A stretch of DNA of 64,000 nucleotides from Brevundimonas sp. NIBR10 (GTDB lineage Bacteria; Pseudomonadota; Alphaproteobacteria; Caulobacterales; Caulobacteraceae). Under the pieces are notes generated by a model. The model was not told the DNA's origin. It was given only the letters and a program-made list of their open reading frames with translations, and searched no databases. Position 1 is the stretch's first letter, and every line of letters starts with the position of its first letter. The DNA lies in the NCBI RefSeq assembly GCF_027912515.1, contig NZ_CP115464.1, forward strand, positions 620,001 to 684,000. Reading direction: 5' to 3'. Positions 17,335 to 26,163 of this stretch are shown piece after piece. Both the position numbers and the translations under genes were made by a program.

Positions 17335-18111
17335 TCAGAGCACTCCGAACAGCCGCAGCGCCTGATAGCCGGCGCTGAGCAGGACCACCGCGCCGACCCC
17401 ATAGGTCAGGACGCGCTTGGGGGCGATCCGGGCGATGATGCCGGCGAAGGGCGCGGCCAGCAGACCGCCGACGATCAGGCCGACCACCGACATGGCGTGG
17501 TTCACGACCCCGTCCGCCTGTTGCCAGTGACCGGTCAGGAGCGCGGCCAGGAAGGTCGCCGAGATGGTGGCGGTGACGAAGAACTCGGCGGTGTTGGCGG
17601 TGCCGATCGAGACGCGCGGATCCTGGCCCGAGCCGACCATGGTGGTGGTGACCGTGGGGCCCCATCCCCCGCCGCCGATGGCGTCGAAGAAGCCTCCGAC
17701 CAGACCCAGCGGCCCCGCCAGTTTCGTCGGAAAGATCCGTTCGCGCGTCTGTTTGGTCGCGCGCCAGATGATGACGAAGCCCATGATCGACAGATAGGCC
17801 GTGATCCAGGGCTTCAGCAGATCGCCGTCGATACTGGTCAGGACGAAGGCCCCGATCCCACCGCCCAGGGCACCACCCAGGGCCAGGGGCACGAACAGGC
17901 CCCAGTTGACGTTCTTGTTGACGGCATGGGAGCCCGCCGAGGCGGCCGTGGTGAAGACCTCGGCGGCGTGGACGCTGGCCGAGGCCGTCGCCGGCGGCAC
18001 CCCGAAAGCCAGCAGCACCGTCGACGAGATCACGCCGTAGGCCATGCCCAGGGCACCGTCGACGATCTGGGCGCCGAAACCGACGAGCAGGAAGATCCAG
18101 AAATCTTGCAT
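17335..18111 (-). CDS. TSUP (TauE/SafE) family membrane transporter
   Basis: This 258-residue inner-membrane protein has about eight hydrophobic segments. The two half-repeats start QIVDGALGMAYGVISST and GGFFDAIGGGGWGPTVTT, the signature of the sulfite exporter/TauE family that moves sulfite, sulfoacetate or other organosulfur anions. The upstream frame is open to a TTG at 18174, but ATG at 18111 places the first membrane segment (DFWIFLLVGFGAQIVDG) at the N-terminus as in the family. The substrate cannot be told from sequence. Confidence 0.88.
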   Translation of the reverse strand: MQDFWIFLLVGFGAQIVDGALGMAYGVISSTVLLAFGVPPATASASVHAAEVFTTAASAGSHAVNKNVNWGLFVPLALGGALGGGIGAFVLTSIDGDLLKPWITAYLSIMGFVIIWRATKQTRERIFPTKLAGPLGLVGGFFDAIGGGGWGPTVTTTMVGSGQDPRVSIGTANTAEFFVTATISATFLAALLTGHWQQADGVVNHAMSVVGLIVGGLLAAPFAGIIARIAPKRVLTYGVGAVVLLSAGYQALRLFGVL

Positions 18112-18223
18112 GGAGGCCTGTGTTGAAACCGTGGTCGGGTTTTCAGACGCGACCGGCCCACGGTAAAGCGACAAATCCTAGCGGTGGAGGGGAGTATTCC
18201 TCGCATCGCCAGGGCGATGGGGC

Positions 18224-18841
18224 TCAGCTGGCTCCGGTCCGGGCCACGGCGTCCAGCACCTCACGGCCCGTATAGGGTTTGAGCACCAGGGCCTCGGCCA
18301 GCTCGGCATGGCGCGCGGCGGCCGGCAGGTCGCCCGACAGGAACAGGCTGCGCACGCCCCAGCGGGTCTTGAGCGTCCGGGCAAGCGCGATGCCGTCCCC
18401 CTCGCCCGACAGGTTGATGTCCAGGAGGGCCAGGTCGATCGGCTGAAGCGCGGCCATCGCCTCGGCCGCTTCGGCGCTGTGGAAGGGACCGATGATGCGG
18501 TGGCCGGCCTCGGATAGCAGGGCGGTCAGGTCGGCGGCCGTCTCCGGGTCATCCTCGACCAGCATCAGGGTGAAGGTCTCGGTGGAGAGGGGCGCGGTGG
18601 TGTCGCCTGGTGCGGTCTGGCGGATCAGGACGGCGCGCAGGTCGGCCCAGACTTCGGCGTCGGATCGGTCGATGTCGAGGTCATAGACCCCGGCCAGGGC
18701 CTTGAGCTCGGCCGAGGCGGTTTCGGTCATCCCGTCCCCGTGAACCTGACCCAGCAGCCGATCGTAGAGGGCGCACAGGCGTTCGATACTGTCCTGAAGC
18801 GGGGCCTTGGTGGTGGGTGTTTCGGGGGGACGGTCGAACAT
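18224..18841 (-). CDS. Response regulator with unrecognised N-terminal domain
   Basis: This 205-residue protein has its receiver domain at the C-terminus (about residues 90-205): VEDDPE acidic pocket, phospho-acceptor Asp in LALLDINLSGEGDG, Ser in LFLSGD and Lys in LVLKPYTGREVL. The first 85 residues are helical and acidic (DSIERLCALYDRLLGQ, ELKALAGVYDLDIDRSD) and match no domain I know. With no DNA-binding domain, it probably acts by protein contact. No kinase is adjacent, so it is an orphan regulator. Confidence 0.8.
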   Translation of the reverse strand: MFDRPPETPTTKAPLQDSIERLCALYDRLLGQVHGDGMTETASAELKALAGVYDLDIDRSDAEVWADLRAVLIRQTAPGDTTAPLSTETFTLMLVEDDPETAADLTALLSEAGHRIIGPFHSAEAAEAMAALQPIDLALLDINLSGEGDGIALARTLKTRWGVRSLFLSGDLPAAARHAELAEALVLKPYTGREVLDAVARTGAS

Positions 18842-19052
18842 CGGGGCAGCCTCCGGGTTGAACAGCAGCACCGCACCTAAGCCTCGGCCGCCCTGTCCGT
18901 AACCGCCTCTGACGCCAACGTGAGAGCGGCTCACGCGGCGGTCACAATCTCGCCATCGCGCGCATCGGCCGCAAGGCGAGCCCGGCTGCATCGACATCAC
19001 GGCGTCTGTCGGCGTAAAGACCGCCCTCTTTCCAGAACAGGCGACTTCTCCC

Positions 19053-20120
19053 TTGCGACTGCCCCAGGCCCGGCTCGATCAGGTGCTCGACCGCTTCCAC
19101 CAGGTGGAGGCGCGGATGGGCGCGGCCAGCGATGGCCAGGAGATCGTGCGCCTGTCCAAGGAACACGCCGAGATGAAGCCGGTCGCGGACGCGGTTCAGG
19201 CCCTGGCCCGGGCCCGCGCGGAGATCGAGGATCTGGCCGGGATGGCCGAGGATCCGGAGATGGCGGCCATGGTCGCCGACGAGCTCGATACCCTGAACGC
19301 CCGGCTGCCCGACATGGAGCGGGACGTCGCCCTGCTGCTGGCTCCGCGTGACGCCGACGAGAACGCCTCGGCCGTGCTGGAAGTTCGCGCCGGCACCGGC
19401 GGGGACGAGGCCGCGATCTTCGCCGGCGACCTGTTCCGGATGTATTCGCGTTATGCCTCGACGCGCGGCTGGCGGGTCGAGCTGGACTCGGCGACTGAGG
19501 GCGACGCCGGGGGCTACAAGGAAATCATCGCCACCGTCACCGGCGACGGCGTCTTCGGCCGGCTGAAGTTCGAGAGCGGCGTCCACCGCGTCCAGCGCGT
19601 CCCGGCGACGGAGACGCAAGGGCGTATCCACACCTCGGCCGCCACGGTCGCCGTCCTGCCCGAGGTCGAGGACGTCGAGATCGACATCCAGGACAAGGAC
19701 ATCCGCATCGACACCTTCCGCGCCTCTGGCTCGGGCGGCCAGCACGTCAACAAGACCGATTCCGCCGTGCGCATCACTCACTTCCCGTCCGGGATCGTGG
19801 TGACGTCGTCGGAGAAGTCCCAGCACGTCAACCGCGACAAGGCGATGAAGAACCTGCGGGTCCGCCTCTACGACATGCAGCGCCAGATGAAGGACAATGC
19901 CCGATCCGATGCGCGAAAGTCCCAGGTCGGCTCGGGCGACCGCTCCGAACGCATCCGCACCTACAACTATCCGCAAGGGCGCGTGACCGACCACCGCATC
20001 GGCCTGACCCTGCACAGCCTGCCCCAGATCATCGAGGGCGACATCGATCCCCTGCTGAACGCCCTGATCGCCGAGGACCAGGCCGCCCGGCTGGCGGACC
20101 TGGAGGCGGAGTTCTCCTAA
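19053..20120 (+). CDS. prfA: Peptide chain release factor 1
   Basis: This 355-residue class I release factor recognises UAA and UAG. The stop-codon recognition tripeptide PAT occurs in [17 protein letters not shown], and the catalytic GGQ motif in [12 protein letters not shown]. It starts with TTG at 19053, giving [19 protein letters not shown] at the family N-terminus. The methyltransferase gene prmC, which usually follows prfA, is not here; the next gene is convergent and overlaps the stop codon by three bases. Confidence 0.96.
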   Translation: MRLPQARLDQVLDRFHQVEARMGAASDGQEIVRLSKEHAEMKPVADAVQALARARAEIEDLAGMAEDPEMAAMVADELDTLNARLPDMERDVALLLAPRDADENASAVLEVRAGTGGDEAAIFAGDLFRMYSRYASTRGWRVELDSATEGDAGGYKEIIATVTGDGVFGRLKFESGVHRVQRVPATETQGRIHTSAATVAVLPEVEDVEIDIQDKDIRIDTFRASGSGGQHVNKTDSAVRITHFPSGIVVTSSEKSQHVNRDKAMKNLRVRLYDMQRQMKDNARSDARKSQVGSGDRSERIRTYNYPQGRVTDHRIGLTLHSLPQIIEGDIDPLLNALIAEDQAARLADLEAEFS

Positions 20121-20890
20121 TAGGCCACCGACCGCGCCTCTTCGCGGGTCTGGGGTCCGACCTTCTGGTGCGACCGGACCCAGCCGACGATCGACAGCCG
20201 GTCCCGCGCCGCAAAGGATGATACCTGGGTCACGGCGTGGCGGGTCGGCACCACGAACAGGTTCAGCGCATTGAAGGCCGGAACCCAGCCGTGCTCGATA
20301 TGTCCGTCGCGGCCATAGAAGACCAGGTTGCCGCCCCAGTCGGCCCGCCAGTCGCGGCTGAAGTTCAGCACATAGCCGTACAGCCGGTTCTTCCCCACCG
20401 AGGTGTCGTTGTGGGCGGTCAGGACATGGCCGGGGCGATAGCGGCTGGCCTGGGCGTCGCACAGGTCGATGCGGTCATCACCGGTGAGTTTGCGCAGGAA
20501 GTCGAGACATTCCGGGCTGTTCAACCAGTCCAGGACGGCGTCGGCCGCGTCCTGTGTGTCGCGCCCGTCATCCAGACCGACCCGCTCCAGTCCCAGCCGG
20601 CGGGTGTCGAAGATGTATTGCGGCACCGGGCTGGTCCCATCGACCGCCGCCTCGTCCAGCCAGGACTGACGCGCGGGGTCGGCGGCCCGACGACCGTCCA
20701 GCGGCACCTCGAAATGGGCCCCGCCCGCCGCGACCGTGGTCTTCCACCGCGTCTCGGCCTCCAGCACGCTGGCCACCGCCTCGGCCGAGGCGGAAGCCAG
20801 GATATTCGGGATATGCAGCCTTTGCCGCCCGGCGAAGGCCGCCGCCAGCGATGCGACGTCCAGATCGGGCGATAGCCGGATGTCGCTCAC
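20117..20890 (-). CDS. 2-oxoglutarate/Fe(II) oxygenase, prolyl-4-hydroxylase-like
   Basis: This 257-residue protein shows the iron ligand pattern of the double-stranded beta-helix oxygenases: HND in [13 protein letters not shown], a distal His in [10 protein letters not shown] and a following Arg in [11 protein letters not shown] for 2-oxoglutarate. GHxLTxHxD and WGGNLVFYG resemble prolyl hydroxylases that act on protein or small-molecule substrates. The N-terminal third, with a helical Ala-rich run, is less conserved. The substrate is unknown. It overlaps prfA tail-to-tail; upstream, the second quinone oxidoreductase gene ends 12 bp from its start at 20890 and reads toward it. Confidence 0.85.
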   Translation of the reverse strand: MSDIRLSPDLDVASLAAAFAGRQRLHIPNILASASAEAVASVLEAETRWKTTVAAGGAHFEVPLDGRRAADPARQSWLDEAAVDGTSPVPQYIFDTRRLGLERVGLDDGRDTQDAADAVLDWLNSPECLDFLRKLTGDDRIDLCDAQASRYRPGHVLTAHNDTSVGKNRLYGYVLNFSRDWRADWGGNLVFYGRDGHIEHGWVPAFNALNLFVVPTRHAVTQVSSFAARDRLSIVGWVRSHQKVGPQTREEARSVAY

Positions 20891-20901
20891 GCCCCGCGCC
20901 T

Positions 20902-21903
20902 TCAGGATTCGACCGTCACCACGGTCTTGCCCATGGCCGACCGGTCGCCCAGGGCCTGGATCGCATCTCCGGCCCGTTCCAGCGGGAAGGTCTTGGAGAT
21001 GCGCGGCTTGATCCTGCCCTCGGCGTAGAGCTTCAGCAGATCGGCGACATTGGCGGCGTGGCCGGCCGGATCGCGCGCCACGGCCGCGCCCCAGAACACC
21101 CCGATCACCTGCACCGACTTCAGCAGGGTCAGGTTCAGCGGAAAGGACGGAATGCCCGCCGGGAAGCCGACCACAAGATAGCGCCCGTACCAGTCCATCG
21201 ACCGCAGCGCCGGCTCGGCATAGTCGCCGCCGACCGCGTCATAGACCACGTCGGGCCCGTCCTTGCCGCAGGCCAACTTGAGCTCGCCCGACAGTTCCTT
21301 CTGCGCGGCCTTGTCCATGGCACCCGCCGGATAGATCAGGCCGTTGTCGGCACCCAGCTCCAGCGCGAACTGGACCTTGTCGTTGGTCGAGGCGACGGCC
21401 GTGACCTCGGCACCCATGGCCTTGCCCAGCTCGACCGCAGCCGAACCGACCCCACCGGCTGCCCCCAGCACCAGCAGCCGCTCGCCGGGCTTCAGGTTCG
21501 CCCGGTCCTTGAGCGCGTAATAGCTGGTTCCATAGGTCATGATGAGGGCGGCGCCCTCCTCGAACGACATGGTGTCGGGCATCTTGATGACGGATTTTGC
21601 GGGCACGGCGATCCGCTCGACCAGGCCGCCCCAGCCGGGCACGGCGATCACCCGGTCGCCCTTGAACACGCCCTTGACCCCTTCGCCGACGCCCTCGACC
21701 ACCCCTGCGACCTCGGCACCCGGCGAGAAGGGGCGCTGCGGCTTGAACTGATATCTGTCCTCGATGATCAGGGTGTCGGGGAAGTTGATGCCCACCGCCT
21801 TGACCTCGATGATGACCTCGCCGGGCTTGGGCGTGGGGTCCAGCACCTCTTCGAACACCAGGGTCTCGGGGCCGCCGACGGCCTTGGACAGGACAGCGCG
21901 CAT
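20902..21903 (-). CDS. NADPH:quinone oxidoreductase family protein
   Basis: This 333-residue zinc-less medium-chain reductase has the GroES-like domain with [22 protein letters not shown] and a cofactor motif [21 protein letters not shown] near residue 150. A C-terminal segment [18 protein letters not shown] is typical of the family. It is the second quinone oxidoreductase in the window, and this one resembles the p53-inducible/NADPH quinone group more closely. The start at 21903 has no gene upstream on the same strand; the 2OG oxygenase follows 11 bp after its stop, so the two probably form an operon. Confidence 0.88.
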   Translation of the reverse strand: MRAVLSKAVGGPETLVFEEVLDPTPKPGEVIIEVKAVGINFPDTLIIEDRYQFKPQRPFSPGAEVAGVVEGVGEGVKGVFKGDRVIAVPGWGGLVERIAVPAKSVIKMPDTMSFEEGAALIMTYGTSYYALKDRANLKPGERLLVLGAAGGVGSAAVELGKAMGAEVTAVASTNDKVQFALELGADNGLIYPAGAMDKAAQKELSGELKLACGKDGPDVVYDAVGGDYAEPALRSMDWYGRYLVVGFPAGIPSFPLNLTLLKSVQVIGVFWGAAVARDPAGHAANVADLLKLYAEGRIKPRISKTFPLERAGDAIQALGDRSAMGKTVVTVES

Positions 21904-22077
21904 CTTTTCAGGGTCTCGCTTCGCTCGGACCGCCTAACGCGCGTTGCGCTGCTTGAGGCGGTCTTGTCAGGTGAGGGTCGGCCAACGCCCCCGTGGCGTT
22001 CGCGTCGCGGGAACGCTAATCAGCCCCTCTCGATAAGAAAAGGCCCGATCGAACGCGGCCGCACTTTGGAGCCCTTC

Positions 22078-22965
22078 ATGCCCGCTGGAACGACCCGCCC
22101 GGCCCTGATCCTGCACGGCGGCGCCGGGGCCCGGCGCGAGCGCAACTACGACCGCGAGATCGTCCACATGCGCGAGGTGGTCGAGGCCATGAAGGCGCGG
22201 CTGGAGGATGGCGCGTCGGCGCTGGACGTGGTGGTGGAGGCGGTCGGCCTGCTGGAGGAATCCGGTCTCTACGTCGCCGGTCGCGGCGCCTCGCCCAACC
22301 TGGCCGGGGCCTATGAGCTGGACGCCAGCCTGATGGAGGGGTCGACCCGCCGGGCCGGGGCCGTCGCGGCCCTGCAAGGGTTCAAGAGCCCGATCACGGC
22401 GGCCCGGGCGGTGATGGATCTCACGCCCCACGTCATGCTGGCCGGGGAGGGCGCGGCCCTGTTCGCCATGGACCAGGGGCTGGAGCCGATCGGCGACGAG
22501 GCCGCGTGGTTCACCCATGCCGGTCAGGGCGAGGACAATCATCCGCCAGGCACCCTGTCCCACGGCACCGTCGGTTGCTGCGTGCTGGACACCCACGGAG
22601 TCCTGGCGGCGGGCACCTCCACGGCGGGCGTGTTCGGAAAGATGCCCGGCCGGGTCGGCGATACCCCGATTCCGGGGGCAGGCAGTTGGGCGGACGACCA
22701 TGTGGCGGTGTCCTGCACCGGCCAGGGCGAGTATTTCGTCCGCACCGCCGCCGCCGCCCAGGTCAGCTGGCGGACACGCAGCGGCCACGACCTGGCCGGA
22801 GCGACCCGCGTGGTCATCGACGAGATCGGCGCCCTGGGCGGCGACGGCGGCATGATCGCGCTGGACGCCTCCGGCAACATCGCCGACCCCTTCAACAGTC
22901 AGGGCATGAAGCGCGCCTGGCTGCGGCCGGATGGTGAAATCGGGGTCGAGGTGTTCGGACGCTAG
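22078..22965 (+). CDS. Isoaspartyl peptidase/L-asparaginase (Ntn hydrolase)
   Basis: This 295-residue protein is made as a precursor and cleaves itself to free an N-terminal Thr. The nucleophile lies in [12 protein letters not shown] (about residue 164), preceded by the linker region, and the glycine-rich signature HGGAGARRE is at the start. [13 protein letters not shown] and [11 protein letters not shown] complete the active site. It removes beta-aspartyl residues from damaged peptides and hydrolyses asparagine. GGAG lies about seven bases before the ATG at 22078. It ends at a family A palindromic element. Confidence 0.9.
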   Translation: MPAGTTRPALILHGGAGARRERNYDREIVHMREVVEAMKARLEDGASALDVVVEAVGLLEESGLYVAGRGASPNLAGAYELDASLMEGSTRRAGAVAALQGFKSPITAARAVMDLTPHVMLAGEGAALFAMDQGLEPIGDEAAWFTHAGQGEDNHPPGTLSHGTVGCCVLDTHGVLAAGTSTAGVFGKMPGRVGDTPIPGAGSWADDHVAVSCTGQGEYFVRTAAAAQVSWRTRSGHDLAGATRVVIDEIGALGGDGGMIALDASGNIADPFNSQGMKRAWLRPDGEIGVEVFGR

Positions 22966-22966
22966 T

Positions 22967-23153
22967 TCTCCTCCCCGTGCGAAGCATGGGGAGGTGGCAG
23001 CGAGCCCCTTGCGAGCTGACGGAGGTGGCGCACGCTATCGACGGCGAAGCCTTGGGCAGCCCTCACGCCAGACACCGTGTCGCCCCCTCCGTAACGGCGC
23101 AGACGAAGCGCCGCGCCACCTCCCCATTCGCCAAGCGGCGAACATGGAGGAGA
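22967..23153. repeat. Palindromic intergenic element, family A copy 2
   Basis: This element of about 187 bp has the same ends as the one at 2152: TCTCCTCCCCGTGCG and GGAGGAGA, with GGGGAGGTGGCAGCGAGCC, GAGCTGACGGAGG and GTCGCCCCCTCCGT inside. It lies 1 bp after the peptidase stop codon and 1 bp before the convergent protease stop codon, so it exactly fills the gap. Confidence 0.88.
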
Positions 23154-23154
23154 A

Positions 23155-23973
23155 TCAAACCGACAGACACACCACCTGCGCCACCCGCAACTCCCGCCGC
23201 AGGGTGTCCGCCACCCGGCCGTAGTTCTCGACCGTGACCGGCTCGTCCAGAGGCCGGGCCCCCGGGGCGGCGACGCCGAGGACGGCGGGGCCGAAGGTCT
23301 CGGGCGAGGTGGTGTAGATCCGGCCCCGGCGCGGGCTCTCGGCGATGGTGACGCCCAGGACGCGGCCCTCGCGGTCCAGGGCCGGGGCCCCCGACAGCCC
23401 GGCCAGCGTCCCCGCAAGACCCTCGGTGCGCCCGGTCTCGGCCCAGACCAGCACCGGCTCGTCGCGCTGGCCCCGCCCCCGGACGCGCAGAGTTTCGCGG
23501 CCCAGCAACAGGCTGGAGGCCTCTCCGGCGCGGCCTTGCGGGAATCCGGGATGAAAGGCGCGTTCGCCGATCCGCAGGGTCTCCGTCAGCACCGGCAGGG
23601 CAGGCGGCCCCCCGTCGGTGATCAGGATGGCGATGTCGGCCTGTCGCGCCAGCCGCACCGAGGCCGCCACGGCCCGGTCGCCGCCGATCACGATGGCGGG
23701 GCGGCGGCAGCCCTCGACCACATGGCGGGCGGTCGCCCAGCGGCCGGTCTCGGCGATGGAAAAGGCGGTCCCGGCGGCGGGCTGGAACGGTATGTCGGGG
23801 GCATCAACAGTGATGGCCGGATCGAACGGGGTGATGGGACCCAGCAGCGCGCCCTCGGCCGCGTCGGGCGGCGGTGGGGCGGGCGGAGCGTCAGCGTTCT
23901 CGCGGCCGGTCAGTGAGGCGATCAAAAGCCCGGCGATCACCGCGCCATAGATGACCCAGTCGGGGATCCTCAC
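23155..23973 (-). CDS. Membrane-anchored trypsin-like serine protease
   Basis: This 272-residue protein has one N-terminal hydrophobic segment (VIYGAVIAGLLIASL), then a Pro-rich linker and a periplasmic domain. A plausible catalytic triad is His in WATARHVVEG, Asp in QADIAILI and Ser in LSGAPALDREGRVLGV, the arrangement of trypsin/DegP-type proteases. No PDZ domain follows. The DUF350 gene ends 4 bp before its start on the same strand, so the two are probably co-transcribed. A structural but inactive protease remains possible. Confidence 0.75.
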   Translation of the reverse strand: MRIPDWVIYGAVIAGLLIASLTGRENADAPPAPPPPDAAEGALLGPITPFDPAITVDAPDIPFQPAAGTAFSIAETGRWATARHVVEGCRRPAIVIGGDRAVAASVRLARQADIAILITDGGPPALPVLTETLRIGERAFHPGFPQGRAGEASSLLLGRETLRVRGRGQRDEPVLVWAETGRTEGLAGTLAGLSGAPALDREGRVLGVTIAESPRRGRIYTTSPETFGPAVLGVAAPGARPLDEPVTVENYGRVADTLRRELRVAQVVCLSV

Positions 23974-23977
23974 CCGC

Positions 23978-24406
23978 TCATCCCGCCAGGGCGGCGGCCA
24001 GGATCAGGGCGGTGGCCAGCTTGGCCGCGACCAGCAGCACGGCGGCCGAGATCTCGCCCTCCTGGATCCGCTGCGGCAGGCCGGTCAGGATCAGGTCCAC
24101 GACCCGGAAGGCGAACAGCTGCAGCACCAGGGTCGCGATCCCCCACACCCCGATATCCCTCAGCGAGGTCGAGACCGACAGCGACACCGCCAGCGGAATG
24201 GCCAGGCCGATCAGCACCCCGCCAAAGGCCACCGAGGCCGCCGCATTGCCCTCGCGGATCAGGGCGATCTCCTTCCACGGCGTCAGCCAGGCATAGAGGG
24301 TCGCGCCGAGCGCCAGCAGGGCGAAGGTCAGCAGCACATGGCCGATCATCACCGGGAACCCGCTGGCGAAGGCCTGGATTTCGGGGCTGGCGAGGATGTC
24401 GGGCAA
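23978..24406 (-). CDS. DUF350 family inner-membrane protein
   Basis: This 142-residue protein has four hydrophobic segments. The family segment LTPWKEIALIREGNAAASVAFGGVLIGLAIPL is recognisable, with a Gly-rich helix and conserved Asn. DUF350 proteins are membrane proteins of unknown function, often next to metal, stress or lipid genes. Here the partner is the membrane-anchored serine protease 4 bp downstream. Confidence 0.82.
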   Translation of the reverse strand: MPDILASPEIQAFASGFPVMIGHVLLTFALLALGATLYAWLTPWKEIALIREGNAAASVAFGGVLIGLAIPLAVSLSVSTSLRDIGVWGIATLVLQLFAFRVVDLILTGLPQRIQEGEISAAVLLVAAKLATALILAAALAG

Positions 24407-24552
24407 GGACGACGGTCCGTGAACTCAAGCGGTTAGGCCATGCGGCCGGTCGATCGTCCTTGCCCGAATCCCGCCCCAATCCGCAAGCGCGCCGACGCCA
24501 CACTCTGTGACGAAAGATTTCCGCGCCGCCGCCGATGCGCTATGGCCAAGCC

Positions 24553-24963
24553 ATGTCCGACACCCTGCCCACCGTCCTCGTCGTCGCTGTCGCCCTGATC
24601 GACGTCGATGGGCGGGTGCTGATCGCCAAACGGCCCGAGGGCAAGCAACTCGCGGGCCTGTGGGAGTTTCCGGGCGGCAAGGTCGAGGCCGGCGAGCGGC
24701 CCGAGGCCGCCCTGATCCGCGAACTGCGCGAGGAACTGGGCATCGAGGTCACCGAATCCTGCCTGGCACCCTTCGTTTTTGCCAGCCACGCTTACGAAAG
24801 CTTTCACCTTCTGATGCCACTGTATCTGTGCCGACGCTGGTCCGGCGTGGTCGTGGCCCACGAGCACGCCGCCCTCGCCTGGGTGAAGCCGAGCAAGCTT
24901 TCGGACTATCCCATGCCGCCGGCCGACGCCCCCCTGGTCGCCTGGCTGCGCGACCTGCTCTAG
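24553..24963 (+). CDS. mutT: 8-oxo-dGTP diphosphatase, MutT/Nudix family
   Basis: This 136-residue Nudix hydrolase has the box GGKVEAGERPEAALIREL followed by REELGIEV (about residues 37-59). Substrate-recognition features match MutT: KRPEGKQLAGLWEFPGGK before the box and LAWVKPSKLSDYPMPPAD near the end. It hydrolyses oxidised nucleotides to limit mutation. The ATG at 24553 is chosen over one at 24535, because family N-termini begin shortly before VLVVAVALID. The Flp pilin gene follows 47 bp later on the same strand. Confidence 0.9.
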   Translation: MSDTLPTVLVVAVALIDVDGRVLIAKRPEGKQLAGLWEFPGGKVEAGERPEAALIRELREELGIEVTESCLAPFVFASHAYESFHLLMPLYLCRRWSGVVVAHEHAALAWVKPSKLSDYPMPPADAPLVAWLRDLL

Positions 24964-25010
24964 ATCAACGGTTGCGCCAGGACAGCGCACAGACCCGGAA
25001 AGGACGACCG

Positions 25011-25184
25011 ATGCGCACCCTGCTCGACCGCTTCCTGACCGACGAGTCCGGGGCCACCGCCATCGAATACGGCCTGATCATCTCCCTGATCTTCCTGGTC
25101 ATCGTCTCGGCCGTCACCGCCTTCGGCAACCAGGCCTCCGCCATCTTCAACACAGCCATGTATGCGGTGCGGGACGCGATGTAG
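25011..25184 (+). CDS. Flp family type IVb pilin
   Basis: This 57-residue prepilin has an N-terminal leader MRTLLDRFLTDESGA followed by TAIEYGLIISLIFLVIVSAV, the hydrophobic assembly helix with the conserved Glu and Tyr, so cleavage by a prepilin peptidase before this stretch is expected. Flp pili serve surface attachment and, in Caulobacter, phage binding. AAAGGA lies seven bases upstream. No tad/cpa assembly gene is present in the window, so the subunit depends on genes elsewhere. Confidence 0.9.
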   Translation: MRTLLDRFLTDESGATAIEYGLIISLIFLVIVSAVTAFGNQASAIFNTAMYAVRDAM

Positions 25185-25206
25185 GCAGGACGAGCGGAAC
25201 GCGGGA

Positions 25207-26109
25207 TCAGTTCCGCCGCTCGCTCACCTTCAACGCATCCGCGAGCCGCGTCGTCGCCGAGCCCCGCTTCAGCGGCTTCTGCTGGCTCTCGTGCGGGGCC
25301 CAGCCGGCGAGATTGACGATCTCGAAGGTGGCCGGGATCTTGCCGTCCGCCTCGCCGTACCGTTCCGCATAGAGGACGGCGGCTCGGCCGATGATCGAAC
25401 GGGTCAGGGGGCGGACCGTCCCGGCCAGCTGGTTGGTCTCGCCCATGGCGCGCAGGTCGCGGACCAGGGCGAACAGGTCGGGATAGCGCACCGTCACCCG
25501 GTCCACGTCCGACACCGGCAGGGCGAACCCGGCCCGCTGCAACAGGGCCGCGCCGTCGTATCCGTCGGCGAACGGCGACACCCGCGCCTGGGTCCCGCCG
25601 CGCTCCTCAAGCTCCGCCTCGGTCAGGACCGCGCGCAGCTCCTTGAGCGTCCCGGCCCCCAGCAGAGTCCCCAGGAACAACCCGTCCGGCTTCAAGGCCC
25701 GACGGATCTGGCTCAGGGCCCCCGGCAGGTCGTTGGCCCAGTGCAGGGTCATCAGGGACACGATCAGATCGGTCGAACCGTCAGTGAGCCCCAGATCCTG
25801 CGCGCCCGCCGCGGCGGCCTGCGACCCCGTCCAGCGCGGCTCCCCGACCCGCGCGGCGGCGATACTGTCCCTCAACCGCTCCCGGAACGGCCCCGGATGC
25901 GCCGACAGGTCGACCGCGACGGGAAAATCACGCAGGGTGGCTTCCAGACTGTTCACCGCGTCATCGGCGGCCCGCGCGTGCAGGAAGTCGGCCGATCCGA
26001 AGCGGGCGGCGGACCGGGCCAGCCGGACGGCGCGGCGGCGGCTGTCGAAGATGACCGGGGGCCGGAGGGGGTGCTCATGGAGGTTCAGGATGGGGGTTCG
26101 ACGCCGCAA
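25207..26109 (-). CDS. SAM-dependent methyltransferase (NDUFAF5/BioC-like)
   Basis: The frame from about 26055 to the stop gives a class I methyltransferase domain: IFDSRRRAVR near the start, FPVAVDLSA for motif I, DLIVSLMTLHWANDLPGALSQIRRALKPDG for the acceptor region, and a C-terminal DVDRVTVRYPDLFALVRDLRAMGE typical of the NDUFAF5/BioC-type family. The start is uncertain: no ATG or GTG lies in frame near the family N-terminus. A TTG at 26109 is the nearest usable codon and leaves 54 bp to the divergent comF. A nearby ATG at 26078 is in another frame. Confidence 0.72.
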   Translation of the reverse strand: MRRRTPILNLHEHPLRPPVIFDSRRRAVRLARSAARFGSADFLHARAADDAVNSLEATLRDFPVAVDLSAHPGPFRERLRDSIAAARVGEPRWTGSQAAAAGAQDLGLTDGSTDLIVSLMTLHWANDLPGALSQIRRALKPDGLFLGTLLGAGTLKELRAVLTEAELEERGGTQARVSPFADGYDGAALLQRAGFALPVSDVDRVTVRYPDLFALVRDLRAMGETNQLAGTVRPLTRSIIGRAAVLYAERYGEADGKIPATFEIVNLAGWAPHESQQKPLKRGSATTRLADALKVSERRN

Positions 26110-26163
26110 AGCCAAGCGGGCCGCGCCGCGTTTCGCCTGCCTCGCCTTCCGACCCTGACCGAG

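Noticed and set aside
21928..21963. GACCGCCT / AGGCGGTC pair upstream of the quinone oxidoreductase start as a terminator or riboswitch
   Set aside because: An 8-bp stem with a 20-base loop and no T-run is weak; no known riboswitch core is visible.
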